Shown here: piece after piece, positions 31,421 through 39,885 of the stretch
How positions within the stretch are numbered: the stretch's first letter is position 1
How the letters are laid out: every line of letters starts with the position of its first letter
Notes under the pieces: model-generated
What the model saw: the letters and a program-made list of their open reading frames with translations, nothing else
Database searches by the model: none
What the model was told of the DNA's origin: nothing
Assembly (NCBI RefSeq): GCF_029952445.1
Contig: NZ_JAQPPK010000002.1
Location: 62,001 to 126,000 of the forward strand
DNA: 64,000 nucleotides
Source of the DNA: Paenarthrobacter nitroguajacolicus
GTDB taxonomy: Bacteria > Actinomycetota > Actinomycetes > Actinomycetales > Micrococcaceae
Direction: 5' to 3'
Translations under genes and position numbers: made by a program

Positions 31421-33505
31421 ATGACCACGTACTTCCAACCGCCCACAGAGGCCCCGAGGGCAGCAGGTAACCCGGCGGCAGTTAACCCGGCGGCAGTTGA
31501 GCCGGCGAGCGCGGGAACGAGCCCCGAAACCAATCCCCGGGCCAAGACCCGTGCCAAGACCCGCGCCAAGACCCGCGGACAGCTCCAACCCCGCATCGAA
31601 CTCGGGATTGTCCTGGCCGGAACCGCCGTCCTCTACCTCTGGGGACTCGCGGCCTCCGGCTGGGCCAACGCGTTCTACTCCGCCGCGGCCCAGGCTGGTT
31701 CGCAGGATTGGACAGCGTGGTTCTTCGGTTCCTCGGACGCCGCCAACTCCATCACCGTGGACAAACCACCTGCAGCCCTGTGGATCACCGGCTTGTCGGT
31801 GCGGTTGTTCGGGCTGAGTTCCTGGAGCATCCTGGTCCCGCAAGCACTCATGGGGGTGGCGACCGCGTGGCTCCTCTACCTCGCCGTCCGACGCGCGGCC
31901 CTGCCTGCCACCGGCAATGCACGTTTGGCCCACCGGGCCGGCCTGCTCGCCGCAGCCACCATGGCGCTCACCCCCGTGGCCACGCTCATGTTCCGCTTCA
32001 ACAACCCCGACGCGCTCCTGGTCCTCCTGATGACCGCAGCGGGGTATGCCGTGATCCGTTCCCTTCAGGAGCAGAAGCTGCGGTGGCTCGTGTTCGCGGG
32101 AGTGTTCCTGGGCTTCGGATTCCTGGCCAAGCAACTCCAGGTCCTCCTGGTGCTTCCCGGGTTCGCGCTCGCCTACCTCGTCGCGGCGCACCCCAAGCCC
32201 GGCCGGCGGCTGCTCCATCTGCTGGCCGCCGGTGGCGCGCTGGTGGCATCGGCCGGGTGGTGGATTGCCGCCGTCGAGCTTGTGCCCGAAAACCTGCGGC
32301 CGTATATCGGTGGTTCGCAAAACAACTCAATCCTTGAACTGACGTTCGGCTACAACGGACTGGGCAGGCTCAACGGCGAGGAAACAGGGAGTGTCGGGGG
32401 TGGCGGGAACGGTTGGGGCACTCCTGGTTTGCTCCGGATGTTCGGTACGGAATTTGGCGGCCAGATTGCCTGGTTGATCCCGTCGGCGTTGATCCTGGGC
32501 GGTGCGCTGCTCTGGCTCGGGCGGCTGGCTCCGCGCACGGACGTGGTCCGGGCCTCCGTTGTGGTGTGGGGTTCGTGGTTGCTGGTCACGGGCTTGGTGT
32601 TCAGCTACATGCAGGGCATCATCCACCCGTACTATTCGGTGGCCCTCGCGCCGGGAATTGCCGGGCTGGTGGGGCTGGGCGGTGCTGTGTTGTGGCAACG
32701 GCGTTCCCAGTTGCCGTTGGCCCTCCTGCTCGGGGCCGCGATCCTTGCTGCCGGAATCACTGCCTTCGCCATTCTGGTGCGCACTCCCAGCTTCCTGCCG
32801 TGGCTCCGCTGGGTAGTCCTGGTGGGCGCAGTGTTGCTGGCCGCCGCCGTTGTGCTCAGCGGCCGCTGGACACCTCGTTGGGTAACACGCACGACGGCGG
32901 GACTCGCCGTAGCGGTGTCCCTTGCCGGACCGCTGGCCTACTCGGTGGCGACGGCCGCTGTGCCGCACACTGGCGCGATCGTGACCGCCGGACCGGCCAC
33001 CACCGCCGGATTTGGCCCGGGCCAAGGCCGAAACGCCGCGGCTCAAGGTGTCCGGAGACCAACCACGCAGGGTGCTGGGCAGCAGGGTACAAGCCAGCAG
33101 GCCTTCGCCGGTGGCGGCGGGCAGGCCGGCGGGCAAGCCGGCGGAATGGGCGGTTTGCTGACGGCCACCACGCCGTCGTCCGAGTTGGTGACCGCCCTCA
33201 AAGCCGACGCCGGCAACTACACCTGGGCGGCCGCCGTCGTGGGTTCGAACAATGCTGCGGGCTACCAACTGGCCACGGGTTTGCCAGTGATGGCTGTCGG
33301 CGGGTTCAACGGCACGGATCCCTCTCCTACCTTGGCGCAATTCCAGCAGCTCGTGGCCGACGGCAAGATCCACTACTTCATTGCCGGACGCCTCATGCAA
33401 GGCAACGGTGGCTCGGATGCCGCCAGCGAGATCGCAACCTGGGTGGCCGCCAACTACCAGGCGCAAACGATCGGTGGAACCACGGTGTATGAACTTCCCG
33501 AGTGA
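31421..33505 (+). CDS. GT-C glycosyltransferase (GT39/YkcB-like), second paralogue
   Basis: A 694-residue paralogue of the preceding gene, colinear over its length: SITVDKPPAALWITGL, TLMFRFNNPDALLVL, LELTFGYNGLGRL, a Gly-rich loop, and the terminal TLAQFQQLVADGKIHYFIAG. The N-terminal 50 residues differ, with four KTRAK-type repeats. The pair arose by duplication and probably shares the carrier made by the GT2-GtrA protein but differs in acceptor. It starts 2 bp after the first copy. Confidence 0.87.
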   Translation: MTTYFQPPTEAPRAAGNPAAVNPAAVEPASAGTSPETNPRAKTRAKTRAKTRGQLQPRIELGIVLAGTAVLYLWGLAASGWANAFYSAAAQAGSQDWTAWFFGSSDAANSITVDKPPAALWITGLSVRLFGLSSWSILVPQALMGVATAWLLYLAVRRAALPATGNARLAHRAGLLAAATMALTPVATLMFRFNNPDALLVLLMTAAGYAVIRSLQEQKLRWLVFAGVFLGFGFLAKQLQVLLVLPGFALAYLVAAHPKPGRRLLHLLAAGGALVASAGWWIAAVELVPENLRPYIGGSQNNSILELTFGYNGLGRLNGEETGSVGGGGNGWGTPGLLRMFGTEFGGQIAWLIPSALILGGALLWLGRLAPRTDVVRASVVVWGSWLLVTGLVFSYMQGIIHPYYSVALAPGIAGLVGLGGAVLWQRRSQLPLALLLGAAILAAGITAFAILVRTPSFLPWLRWVVLVGAVLLAAAVVLSGRWTPRWVTRTTAGLAVAVSLAGPLAYSVATAAVPHTGAIVTAGPATTAGFGPGQGRNAAAQGVRRPTTQGAGQQGTSQQAFAGGGGQAGGQAGGMGGLLTATTPSSELVTALKADAGNYTWAAAVVGSNNAAGYQLATGLPVMAVGGFNGTDPSPTLAQFQQLVADGKIHYFIAGRLMQGNGGSDAASEIATWVAANYQAQTIGGTTVYELPE

Positions 33506-33509
33506 GGCC

Positions 33510-33547
33510 TTGCACCTGACGTTACGTGACGATCTAGCGTTATACCC
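33510..33547 (+). promoter_or_regulatory. MerR-type promoter with 19-bp spacer and leaderless start
   Basis: TTGCAC at 33510-33515 and TAGCGT at 33535-33540 are separated by 19 bp, the over-long spacing recognised by MerR proteins, with the dyad ACGTTACGT in the spacer. The distance from TAGCGT to the ATG puts the transcript start on the start codon itself. Confidence 0.5.
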
Positions 33548-34300
33548 ATGACGGGAACAACGGGCAACGGACCGTGGAGCGTGGGCGAACTGGCCGCGGC
33601 ATGTGGCGTCAGTGTCCGCACGCTGCACCACTATGACGGGATCGGGCTGCTGTCCGCGAGCGAACGGACAGCGGCCGGGCATCGGCGCTATGGCGAGGGC
33701 GACGTTCGGCGGCTCTACCGCATCAAGGCGCTGCAAATGCTGGGCCTGCCGCTGGCGTCGATAGGCGCAGCCTTGGAAAATCCCGCGGACGATCCCACAT
33801 CCCTCCGGAACCTGTTGCAGGAGCAATTGGCCCACATCCGGAAACATGCCGAACAGGTCCAGGCCCTTCAGAACCGCCTGGGGGATCTCCTGATGCAGAT
33901 CGATGGACCCGCCATGCCCACATCCGAACAATTCCTGACCACTTTGGAGATGATCGCAGTGCTCGACAACCACTTCACCCCGGAACAACAGCAGCAGCTC
34001 GCGGATAAGCGCGACGAACTCGGCGCCGAAAAAATCGAAGCCGCAAAGACGAGGTTCGCCGAACTCGTGGAGGAAGGCCTGGGATACGTCCAGGCAGATA
34101 CCGCTGTTTCAGACCCGGCAGTCCAGGAATGGGTCCGCTCATGGGATGGCATCGGATCCATGTTCCACTCCGGCGAAGACACCAAAGTTGCAGCCCGTGC
34201 CGCGTGGCAGGAGAACAGCCAATCGATCAGCGCGGGGCTGCCCTGGAGCGCGGAACAAATGGCTGGGCTTATGGGCTACCTGCAAAAGGCCCGCAGCTAA
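33548..34300 (+). CDS. MerR family regulator with TipAS-type effector domain
   Basis: A 250-residue regulator. Residues 10-80 form the MerR DNA-binding domain (VGELAAACGVSVRTLHHYD, GHRRYGEGDVRRLYRIKALQ), then a coiled coil, then a C-terminal domain of about 120 residues resembling TipAS, which binds thiopeptides and other hydrophobic ligands. Start at 33548 has no ribosome site and fits a leaderless transcript. No efflux gene is adjacent on this strand, so it may control only itself and distant targets. Confidence 0.85.
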   Translation: MTGTTGNGPWSVGELAAACGVSVRTLHHYDGIGLLSASERTAAGHRRYGEGDVRRLYRIKALQMLGLPLASIGAALENPADDPTSLRNLLQEQLAHIRKHAEQVQALQNRLGDLLMQIDGPAMPTSEQFLTTLEMIAVLDNHFTPEQQQQLADKRDELGAEKIEAAKTRFAELVEEGLGYVQADTAVSDPAVQEWVRSWDGIGSMFHSGEDTKVAARAAWQENSQSISAGLPWSAEQMAGLMGYLQKARS

Positions 34301-34331
34301 GTCCCAGTTCTCGCACCCGGATCCGGGCGGC

Positions 34332-35723
34332 CTACCCTTCCGGTTCCGCCTCAACCGCGCCCCGGACCGCGGCGATGGACGCCGCCACATCCGCCGCGTC
34401 CGTGGTCCAGTTACTCACCGAAATCCTGAGGATCTCCCGGCCACGCCATGAAGAGCCGGACATCCACACCGCACCTTCGTTCATGAGCCGCTGCGTGATC
34501 CTGTGGGTGCGGTCGTCGCTGCCGAAGCTCACCGAGACCTGGGTAAACACCACATCGTTGAGGACTTCCACCCTCGGGATCGCGGCCAGTCCCTCGGCCA
34601 AAGCACGGGCATTGGCAGCGAGCCGCTCCACCATGGAGATCACCCCGGACCGGCCCAGCTGCCGCAAGGCCGCCCACACTGGGATGCCGCGTGCCCGGCG
34701 CGACATCTCCGGGACCTTCTCCAAAGGATCGCCCAGGCTGGTTTCAGTGGCAATCAGATAGCTGGTGTGGACGCTGAAGGCACGCCGGAGTGACTCCGGC
34801 CGTGAGACGATCGCCAATCCGCAGTCGTAAGGCACGTTCAGGGTTTTGTGGGCGTCCGTTGCCCAGGAGTCGGCATCCTCCACGCCGGCCAGGCGCTCTC
34901 TCAAGGTGGGGCTTACGGCAGCCCACAAGCCGAAAGCACCGTCAACATGGACCCATGCTCCACGGTCGTGGGCCACCGCGATGGCTTCTTCCATGGGATC
35001 GAAGGCGCCGGAGTGCAGGTTGCCGGCCTGAAGGCAGACCAACGATGGACCGGGCTGCTCATCCATGGCTGCCGCCAGGGCATCTGGGAGGATCCTGCCC
35101 TGTCGGTCGGCGTCAACGGGGACGCACGCACCCAAACCCAGGTACCGCAACGCCAGGTCCACTGCAGCGTGGCGTTCCCTGCCCGCAAAGGTCGTAATGC
35201 GTGGCCCGCCGTTGAGGCCCAGTGACTCCAGGTCCCAGCCTGCCTCGTCCATCAGATACTGGCGTCCCGCTGCCAGCCCCACGAAGTTGGCGGTGGTAGC
35301 GCCAGTGGTGAATCCGACGTCGGCAGTTGGGGGAAGGTGAAGAAGGTCCAGCAGCCAGGCGGCTGCGGATTCCTCGATGGCAGCAGCCGCTGGCGTCGCG
35401 AAGCGAAGCCCCGTGTTCTGGTCCCAGGCCGAGACGAGCCAGTCGGCGGCCATGGCCGCGGGCAAAGTCCCGCCCATGACCCACCCAAAGAACCGACCGG
35501 ACTGTATGGCCATGAGGCCGGGCTCAGCCAAGGCGGCGAGCTCGTCCACTACCTCGGCGGCGTCGGTGGCCTCATCGGGCAGGCTCCGCAGGATGCTTTT
35601 GGCCACCTGGTCGGCGTCGGATGAAGGGCGGACGGGACGAGTGGGCACTGACGTGAGCCAAGCACCGGCATGGACCATGGCCCGTTCCAGTGCAGCACCG
35701 TAGGCCTCCGGCATCGCAGACAT
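34332..35723 (-). CDS. PLP-dependent decarboxylase (aromatic-L-amino-acid / glutamate type)
   Basis: A 463-residue group II decarboxylase. GFTTGATTANFVGL binds the cofactor phosphate, VHVDGAFGLWAA contains the aspartate that contacts the PLP ring, and DSWATDAHKTLNVPYDCG provides the Schiff-base lysine. The family decarboxylates DOPA, tyrosine, tryptophan or glutamate; the substrate is not clear. ATG at 35723 is used, GTG at 35729 being the alternative nearer to a GGGAG. It may follow the HAD gene in one transcript. Confidence 0.88.
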   Translation of the reverse strand: MSAMPEAYGAALERAMVHAGAWLTSVPTRPVRPSSDADQVAKSILRSLPDEATDAAEVVDELAALAEPGLMAIQSGRFFGWVMGGTLPAAMAADWLVSAWDQNTGLRFATPAAAAIEESAAAWLLDLLHLPPTADVGFTTGATTANFVGLAAGRQYLMDEAGWDLESLGLNGGPRITTFAGRERHAAVDLALRYLGLGACVPVDADRQGRILPDALAAAMDEQPGPSLVCLQAGNLHSGAFDPMEEAIAVAHDRGAWVHVDGAFGLWAAVSPTLRERLAGVEDADSWATDAHKTLNVPYDCGLAIVSRPESLRRAFSVHTSYLIATETSLGDPLEKVPEMSRRARGIPVWAALRQLGRSGVISMVERLAANARALAEGLAAIPRVEVLNDVVFTQVSVSFGSDDRTHRITQRLMNEGAVWMSGSSWRGREILRISVSNWTTDAADVAASIAAVRGAVEAEPEG

Positions 35724-35775
35724 GCGCACAGCGTACTCCCGGTTTACCGGCGGGAACAGACCGGGCCGAACAGTA

Positions 35776-36477
35776 CTAAAGAGTGAGCGTGAGGAGGTAA
35801 CCGCCGTCGTCATCCTTCACTGCGGTGACCGTCACGGCCGAGTAGTCCGGGATCCGCCACATGCCCTCTTCAAGGTCCGCATTGTGCCTGGCAGCGGCCT
35901 TGCCCACCACAACCGTCCGCATGCCCGCGGCACGTGCAGCCGCGATACCTGCCGGTGCGTCTTCGAAAACCACGACGTCGGCCGGATCGGCTCCCAGCAG
36001 CGCCGCCGCTTTGAGGTACCCCTCCGGATGCGGCTTGCCACGCGTGACGGACTCGGCGGTGACCGTAGTGGAGGGCATCGGGAGCCCGGCCGCCTTCATC
36101 CGGATTTCTGCGAGGATGCGGTCCGCTGAAGTGACCAGGGCGATCGCATCATCGGGCAGTCCCGCCAGCAGGGTTTCAGCGCCGGGAAGCGCGATCACGC
36201 CGTCCGTCCGGGTGCGCTCCATCTCACCGAGTTCGGCGGTCAGCGCGTCAAAGTCGGCACCTTCAGGCGCATAACGGCGCACAGTGTCTCCCGCTTGGAC
36301 GCCGTGGGAGGTGCGGAGGATCTCGTTGTAGTCCAAGCCGTAGCGTTCGGCGAACTCCAGCCACACCTGTTCCACGATCGCCGTGGAATCAACCAGTGTT
36401 CCGTCCATGTCGAAGAGGACGGCGCGGACGGTGATTACCGGCGGTTCAGTGGCAGCATGTGCAGCAGAATGGCTCAT
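35776..36477 (-). CDS. HAD family sugar-phosphate phosphatase
   Basis: A 233-residue HAD hydrolase of the phosphoglucomutase-like subfamily. The nucleophile motif is LFDMDGTLVDS, motif II is VTSADR, motif III with GKPHPEGYLKAA and motif IV VVFEDAPAGIAAARAAGM. These enzymes dephosphorylate small sugar phosphates. ATG at 36477 has AGGA upstream; the earlier start at 36513 is less likely. It ends 53 bp before the decarboxylase. Confidence 0.87.
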   Translation of the reverse strand: MSHSAAHAATEPPVITVRAVLFDMDGTLVDSTAIVEQVWLEFAERYGLDYNEILRTSHGVQAGDTVRRYAPEGADFDALTAELGEMERTRTDGVIALPGAETLLAGLPDDAIALVTSADRILAEIRMKAAGLPMPSTTVTAESVTRGKPHPEGYLKAAALLGADPADVVVFEDAPAGIAAARAAGMRTVVVGKAAARHNADLEEGMWRIPDYSAVTVTAVKDDDGGYLLTLTL

Positions 36478-36522
36478 GGGTCCATCCTGCCGCACTACCG
36501 TGCTGCGGTGCATGAGTGTGAC

Positions 36523-36900
36523 TTAGCCGTTGGGCCTTTGCGGCAGGTACTGGAGCGCCCACTTGTTGCCGTCCGGATCCGCGAAGTACACGAAGTGGCC
36601 CCAATCCTGGATGTCGACGTCACTGACATCCACACCGTTGGCCTTGAGTTGCTCGTGTGCTTTGATGATGTCCGCCACCACGATCTGCAGGCTTGGTGCT
36701 GTGCCCGGAGGCGCGTCGTTCAGCCCCTCACCAATGGCGATGGAACACGCCGAACCCGGCGGGGTCAGTTGCACGAAACGGATGCCGTCGGTGGGACGCT
36801 CATCGTAGTCGGCGTTGAAGCCAACCTTGTTGACGTAGAAATCCTTCGCGCGATCGACGTCGGAGACAGGGACAAATACCAGTTCAAGTTTCCAGTCCAT
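36523..36900 (-). CDS. VOC superfamily protein (glyoxalase-like)
   Basis: A 125-residue single-module glyoxalase/bleomycin-resistance fold: WKLELVFVPVSDVDRAKDFY at the N-terminus and WGHFVYFADPDGNKWALQ at the C-terminus. The first metal ligand position (the usual His of the first strand) is Glu, so metal binding is uncertain. Role unknown. Confidence 0.82.
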   Translation of the reverse strand: MDWKLELVFVPVSDVDRAKDFYVNKVGFNADYDERPTDGIRFVQLTPPGSACSIAIGEGLNDAPPGTAPSLQIVVADIIKAHEQLKANGVDVSDVDIQDWGHFVYFADPDGNKWALQYLPQRPNG

Positions 36901-36945
36901 GCGCCACAGGCTAGCGGCGCGGACCGGAAACCGGTAGGGGTTGTG

Positions 36946-37581
36946 TCAGCCGGCCACGCCGTAGAGGCGGTCTCCGGCGTCGCCGAGGCCCGGGACGATG
37001 TAGGACTTTTCGTTGAGTTTCTCGTCGATCGAGGCGAGGACAATGTTCACGTTGGCGTCCGAGAGCTCTTCTTCCAGCTTTGCCAGTCCCTCCGGGGCAG
37101 CCAGCAGGCAGATGCAGGTGACGTCCGATGCGCCGCGCTTGAAGAGGAACTTGATGGCCTCGCGGAGGGTGCCGCCGGTAGCAAGCATGGGGTCAAGGAC
37201 GAAGATCTGGCGGCCGGTGAGGTCCTCGGGGAGGCGCTCGGCGTAGGTGATGATGTCCAGGGTTTCTTCGTCGCGGGCCATGCCCAGGAAACCGACCTCA
37301 GCGGTGGGAACCAGCTTGGTCATGCCCTCCAGCATGCCCAGTCCGGCGCGCAGGATGGGCACTACCAACGGTGTGGGCTTGGTGAAAGCCGTTCCGATGG
37401 TCTTGGTGACGGGGGTCTCGATCTCTACCGGCTGCGTCTTGACCTCGCGGGTTGCCTCATAGGCCAGGAGGGTGACGAGTTCTTCAGTGAGTTGCCGGAA
37501 GACCGGTGAAGGGGTGTTCTTGTCCCGCAGAACGGTGAGCTTGTGAGCGACCAGCGGGTGGTCCACGACGAGTGTGCGCAT
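36946..37581 (-). CDS. upp: Uracil phosphoribosyltransferase
   Basis: A 211-residue enzyme that makes UMP from uracil and PRPP in pyrimidine salvage. The PRPP loop is [15 protein letters not shown], the uracil-binding end is [17 protein letters not shown], and [13 protein letters not shown] is the conserved family segment. Length and motifs match bacterial Upp exactly. It is divergent from tadA with only 22 bp between the start codons. Confidence 0.97.
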   Translation of the reverse strand: MRTLVVDHPLVAHKLTVLRDKNTPSPVFRQLTEELVTLLAYEATREVKTQPVEIETPVTKTIGTAFTKPTPLVVPILRAGLGMLEGMTKLVPTAEVGFLGMARDEETLDIITYAERLPEDLTGRQIFVLDPMLATGGTLREAIKFLFKRGASDVTCICLLAAPEGLAKLEEELSDANVNIVLASIDEKLNEKSYIVPGLGDAGDRLYGVAG

Positions 37582-37591
37582 CCCCCAAAAC

Positions 37592-37603
37592 TATCATTGA
37601 GAC
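37592..37603 (+). promoter_or_regulatory. -10 box of a leaderless tadA transcript
   Basis: TATCAT at 37592-37597 stands 6 bases before the tadA ATG, which places the transcript start at or next to the start codon. There is no ribosome site. No good -35 box is visible in the upp coding end. Confidence 0.45.
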
Positions 37604-38164
37604 ATGAGCGCCACCGAGCCGTATCACGCAGATCACCTGGCCTGGATGGGCCTTGCCCTGGACGAGGCCCGGCTGGCGTTGAAAACGGACGACGTGCCCA
37701 TCGGCGCCGTCGTCCTGGGGCCCGACGGCGGCGTGCTGGGTTCCGGTCGCAACGAACGCGAGGCGCATGGGGACCCGACCGCCCACGCCGAGGTGGTGGC
37801 GATCCGTCAGGCGGCGGTTTCGCTGCGTCGCCGGGCCGCTGAAACCGGCACGGACGGCGACGGTTGGCGGTTGGAAGACTGCACGCTGGTGGTCACCCTT
37901 GAACCGTGCGCCATGTGTGCCGGGGCGATTGTCCTGGCCCGTATTCCCCGCGTCGTTTTTGGCGCGTGGGACGAGAAGGCAGGAGCGGTGGGATCTGTAT
38001 TCGATATCCTCCGCGAGCGCCGCCTCAATCACTGGGTGGAGGTCTACGCAGGGGTTCGCGAGCAAGAATGCGCGGCTCTCCTCAAGGACTTCTTTGCCTC
38101 GCACCGTGCCCCCGCAGTGGAGCACACGGCAGCGGAGCACGCTGTGGAGCACCGCCCATCCTGA
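37604..38164 (+). CDS. tadA: tRNA-specific adenosine deaminase
   Basis: A 186-residue zinc deaminase that converts A34 of tRNA-Arg(ACG) to inosine. His61 and Glu63 of HAE and Cys102/Cys105 of PCAMC form the zinc and catalytic site. The C-terminal tail contains EHTAAEHAVEH, a short His/Glu repeat beyond the usual family end. Almost always essential. Confidence 0.93.
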   Translation: MSATEPYHADHLAWMGLALDEARLALKTDDVPIGAVVLGPDGGVLGSGRNEREAHGDPTAHAEVVAIRQAAVSLRRRAAETGTDGDGWRLEDCTLVVTLEPCAMCAGAIVLARIPRVVFGAWDEKAGAVGSVFDILRERRLNHWVEVYAGVREQECAALLKDFFASHRAPAVEHTAAEHAVEHRPS

Positions 38165-38188
38165 TCCCTTCCTTCACGGGAGCAAGCC

Positions 38189-38569
38189 ATGACAGTTTCG
38201 TTCAATCACACCATCGTCTACGCCACGGACAAGCAGCGATCCGCAGAGTTCCTTGCCCGGATCTTCGGGCTCCCGGCGCCGCAGCCCATGTGGTCCTTCG
38301 TCACGGTGTCCTTGGAAAACGGCGTCACCTTGGACTTTCTTGAGGCGTCCGGAGAGATAGCTCCCCAGCACTACGCCTTCCTGGTCAGTGAAAAAGAGTT
38401 CGACCAGATCTTCCTCAGGATCACCGCGGAACATGTGCCCTACTGGGCCGACCCCGCCCGTTCCCGCGCGCAACAGATCAACCACAACGACGGCGGCCGC
38501 GGCATCTATTTCGCCGACCCGGACGGGCATTTCCTGGAGGCGATCACGCGGCCGTACGGTTCGGGCTGA
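38189..38569 (+). CDS. VOC superfamily protein (glyoxalase-like)
   Basis: A 126-residue single-module VOC protein with FNHTIVYATDKQRSAEFLARIFGL at the start (first metal His in FNHT) and GGRGIYFADPDGHFLEAITR at the end with the last metal Glu. Metal ligands appear complete, so a dioxygenase, glyoxalase or resistance role is possible. Starts 24 bp after tadA. Confidence 0.83.
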   Translation: MTVSFNHTIVYATDKQRSAEFLARIFGLPAPQPMWSFVTVSLENGVTLDFLEASGEIAPQHYAFLVSEKEFDQIFLRITAEHVPYWADPARSRAQQINHNDGGRGIYFADPDGHFLEAITRPYGSG

Positions 38570-38587
38570 GCTGGGTCACTGCAAGCA

Positions 38588-39802
38588 TCAGCGCCCTGCC
38601 GCCGCGTCCAAGGCGCCTATCCGGACCTGCCGTGATGCCGGGGAGTCCAGGCTGAACGAACGGAAATCGCCGAGTTCATCTCGGATCCAGGCCTCCACCT
38701 GCGCGATCCTTTGGCTCACAGCTGCGGTGGGAGCCTCAAAAGTCCACGCCGCGATCCGTTCCTCGCCGGGATCGTATTGCCAGAGTCCGATGATCCGCCC
38801 GCGATCCAGGATGGGGTGGTCCGGCAGGTCGGCCTGAAGCGCCAAAGTGGTGTCCAGGACCTTCTTGCCCTTGTCCGCGTCGGCGAACATGTCCGCGGAG
38901 TTCCGCCTGTGGAGGACCAGTGAATCCGTCCCGGCCAGCAGCTGGATCTGCTCTTCGCCCGGCTCTTCGAAGTCGGCCAAACGTTCGACGTCGGCGGGCA
39001 GCATCCACAGCACGTCGCCACTGGCTGTGGTCACCTCCATGGCACCAATGGCGGCGAGCGCTGCCTTGCTCTGGGCCACCGTGAAGGCAGTGAACCACTG
39101 GGTCTGCTTGAAGGTCGCTCCCCCAGTCCAGCGCAAGTACCGCTCCAGCAGCAGGCGGCGGGCGCCGTCGTCGTCCATATCGCTTGGCGAAAGGCCCCAA
39201 TTCGTGTAGGCGTAGCGCTGTTGGTCCAGGCGGCCGTTGATGGGGACCCGACGGATGCGGCCCTCGGCTTGGAGGAGTCCCAAGGCGGTGGGCAGCGTGG
39301 TGGACGCGCCCTTCTTCTTGCCTTCCTCGCCCAGGCTGCGAACCGAATCGCCCAGCACGTCCCTGAGCTGTTTGGGATCCATGGGTTCACTGGACTCTTT
39401 GAGGGCGTGCTCCACTTCGCCTTCCAGGAGGGTGATCTCGCCGCGTTCCACGCCGAGCCTCGCCAACACCTTGAACGGGGCGATAGCGGCGTCGCGGCCG
39501 ATCTGGAGAGCCCACGCATAGTCGCCCTGGCCCAGGACGTAGGTGCATCCGCGGGCGGTGGGGAGTTCGTGAATTCTGAGCGCTTTGACATCCTTGTCCG
39601 CTTGTTCGCGGCTGATTCCTGCCCTGGCGAACAGCGTCAGGTACGGGTTGGCGCCGCCTACGGATCGGGCCCAACCGGCGTGGTCCAAGACTTCCTCTGA
39701 GGTCTTGCCTTGGAGCGAACCATCCAGGCCTTGCTTGTGCCAGGCCCAGGCCCGGAGCCGTTCAGGGGTCAGGGTGTCTGCGGCAGGCGCGATACTGGTC
39801 AT
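38588..39802 (-). CDS. HTH_42 winged-helix protein (AlkZ/YcaQ-related)
   Basis: A 404-residue protein of the winged-helix DNA-binding family COG3214, related to the AlkZ/YcaQ DNA glycosylases that unhook cross-links. Recognisable parts are LTPERLRAWAWHKQGLDG at the start, ARGCTYVLGQGDYAWAL, and late HPILDRGRIIGLWQYDPGEERI. The catalytic glutamine pair of AlkZ was not identified with certainty, so glycosylase activity is not claimed. ATG at 39802 is chosen because the longer reading would begin inside the hairpin at 39831-39885. Confidence 0.75.
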   Translation of the reverse strand: MTSIAPAADTLTPERLRAWAWHKQGLDGSLQGKTSEEVLDHAGWARSVGGANPYLTLFARAGISREQADKDVKALRIHELPTARGCTYVLGQGDYAWALQIGRDAAIAPFKVLARLGVERGEITLLEGEVEHALKESSEPMDPKQLRDVLGDSVRSLGEEGKKKGASTTLPTALGLLQAEGRIRRVPINGRLDQQRYAYTNWGLSPSDMDDDGARRLLLERYLRWTGGATFKQTQWFTAFTVAQSKAALAAIGAMEVTTASGDVLWMLPADVERLADFEEPGEEQIQLLAGTDSLVLHRRNSADMFADADKGKKVLDTTLALQADLPDHPILDRGRIIGLWQYDPGEERIAAWTFEAPTAAVSQRIAQVEAWIRDELGDFRSFSLDSPASRQVRIGALDAAAGR

Positions 39803-39830
39803 GGCCCCATTCTGCACTGGTGGGCATCGC

Positions 39831-39885
39831 GAGATGGCAGTTAATGACAATCCGGTCGCTCGGGATTGTCATTAACTGTCATCTC
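39831..39885. terminator. Near-perfect 23-bp inverted repeat at the end of the glycosyltransferase gene
   Basis: Positions 39831-39853 pair with 39863-39885 at 22 of 23 positions across a 9-base loop; both arms contain AGTTAATGACAATCC or its complement. The right arm covers the glycosyltransferase stop codon. It is AT-richer than surroundings. A rho-independent stop without T-run or a small mobile palindrome are the options. Confidence 0.65.

Noticed and set aside
36523..38569. Two VOC genes read as a two-gene resistance unit
   Set aside because: They lie on opposite strands with upp and tadA between and share little sequence.
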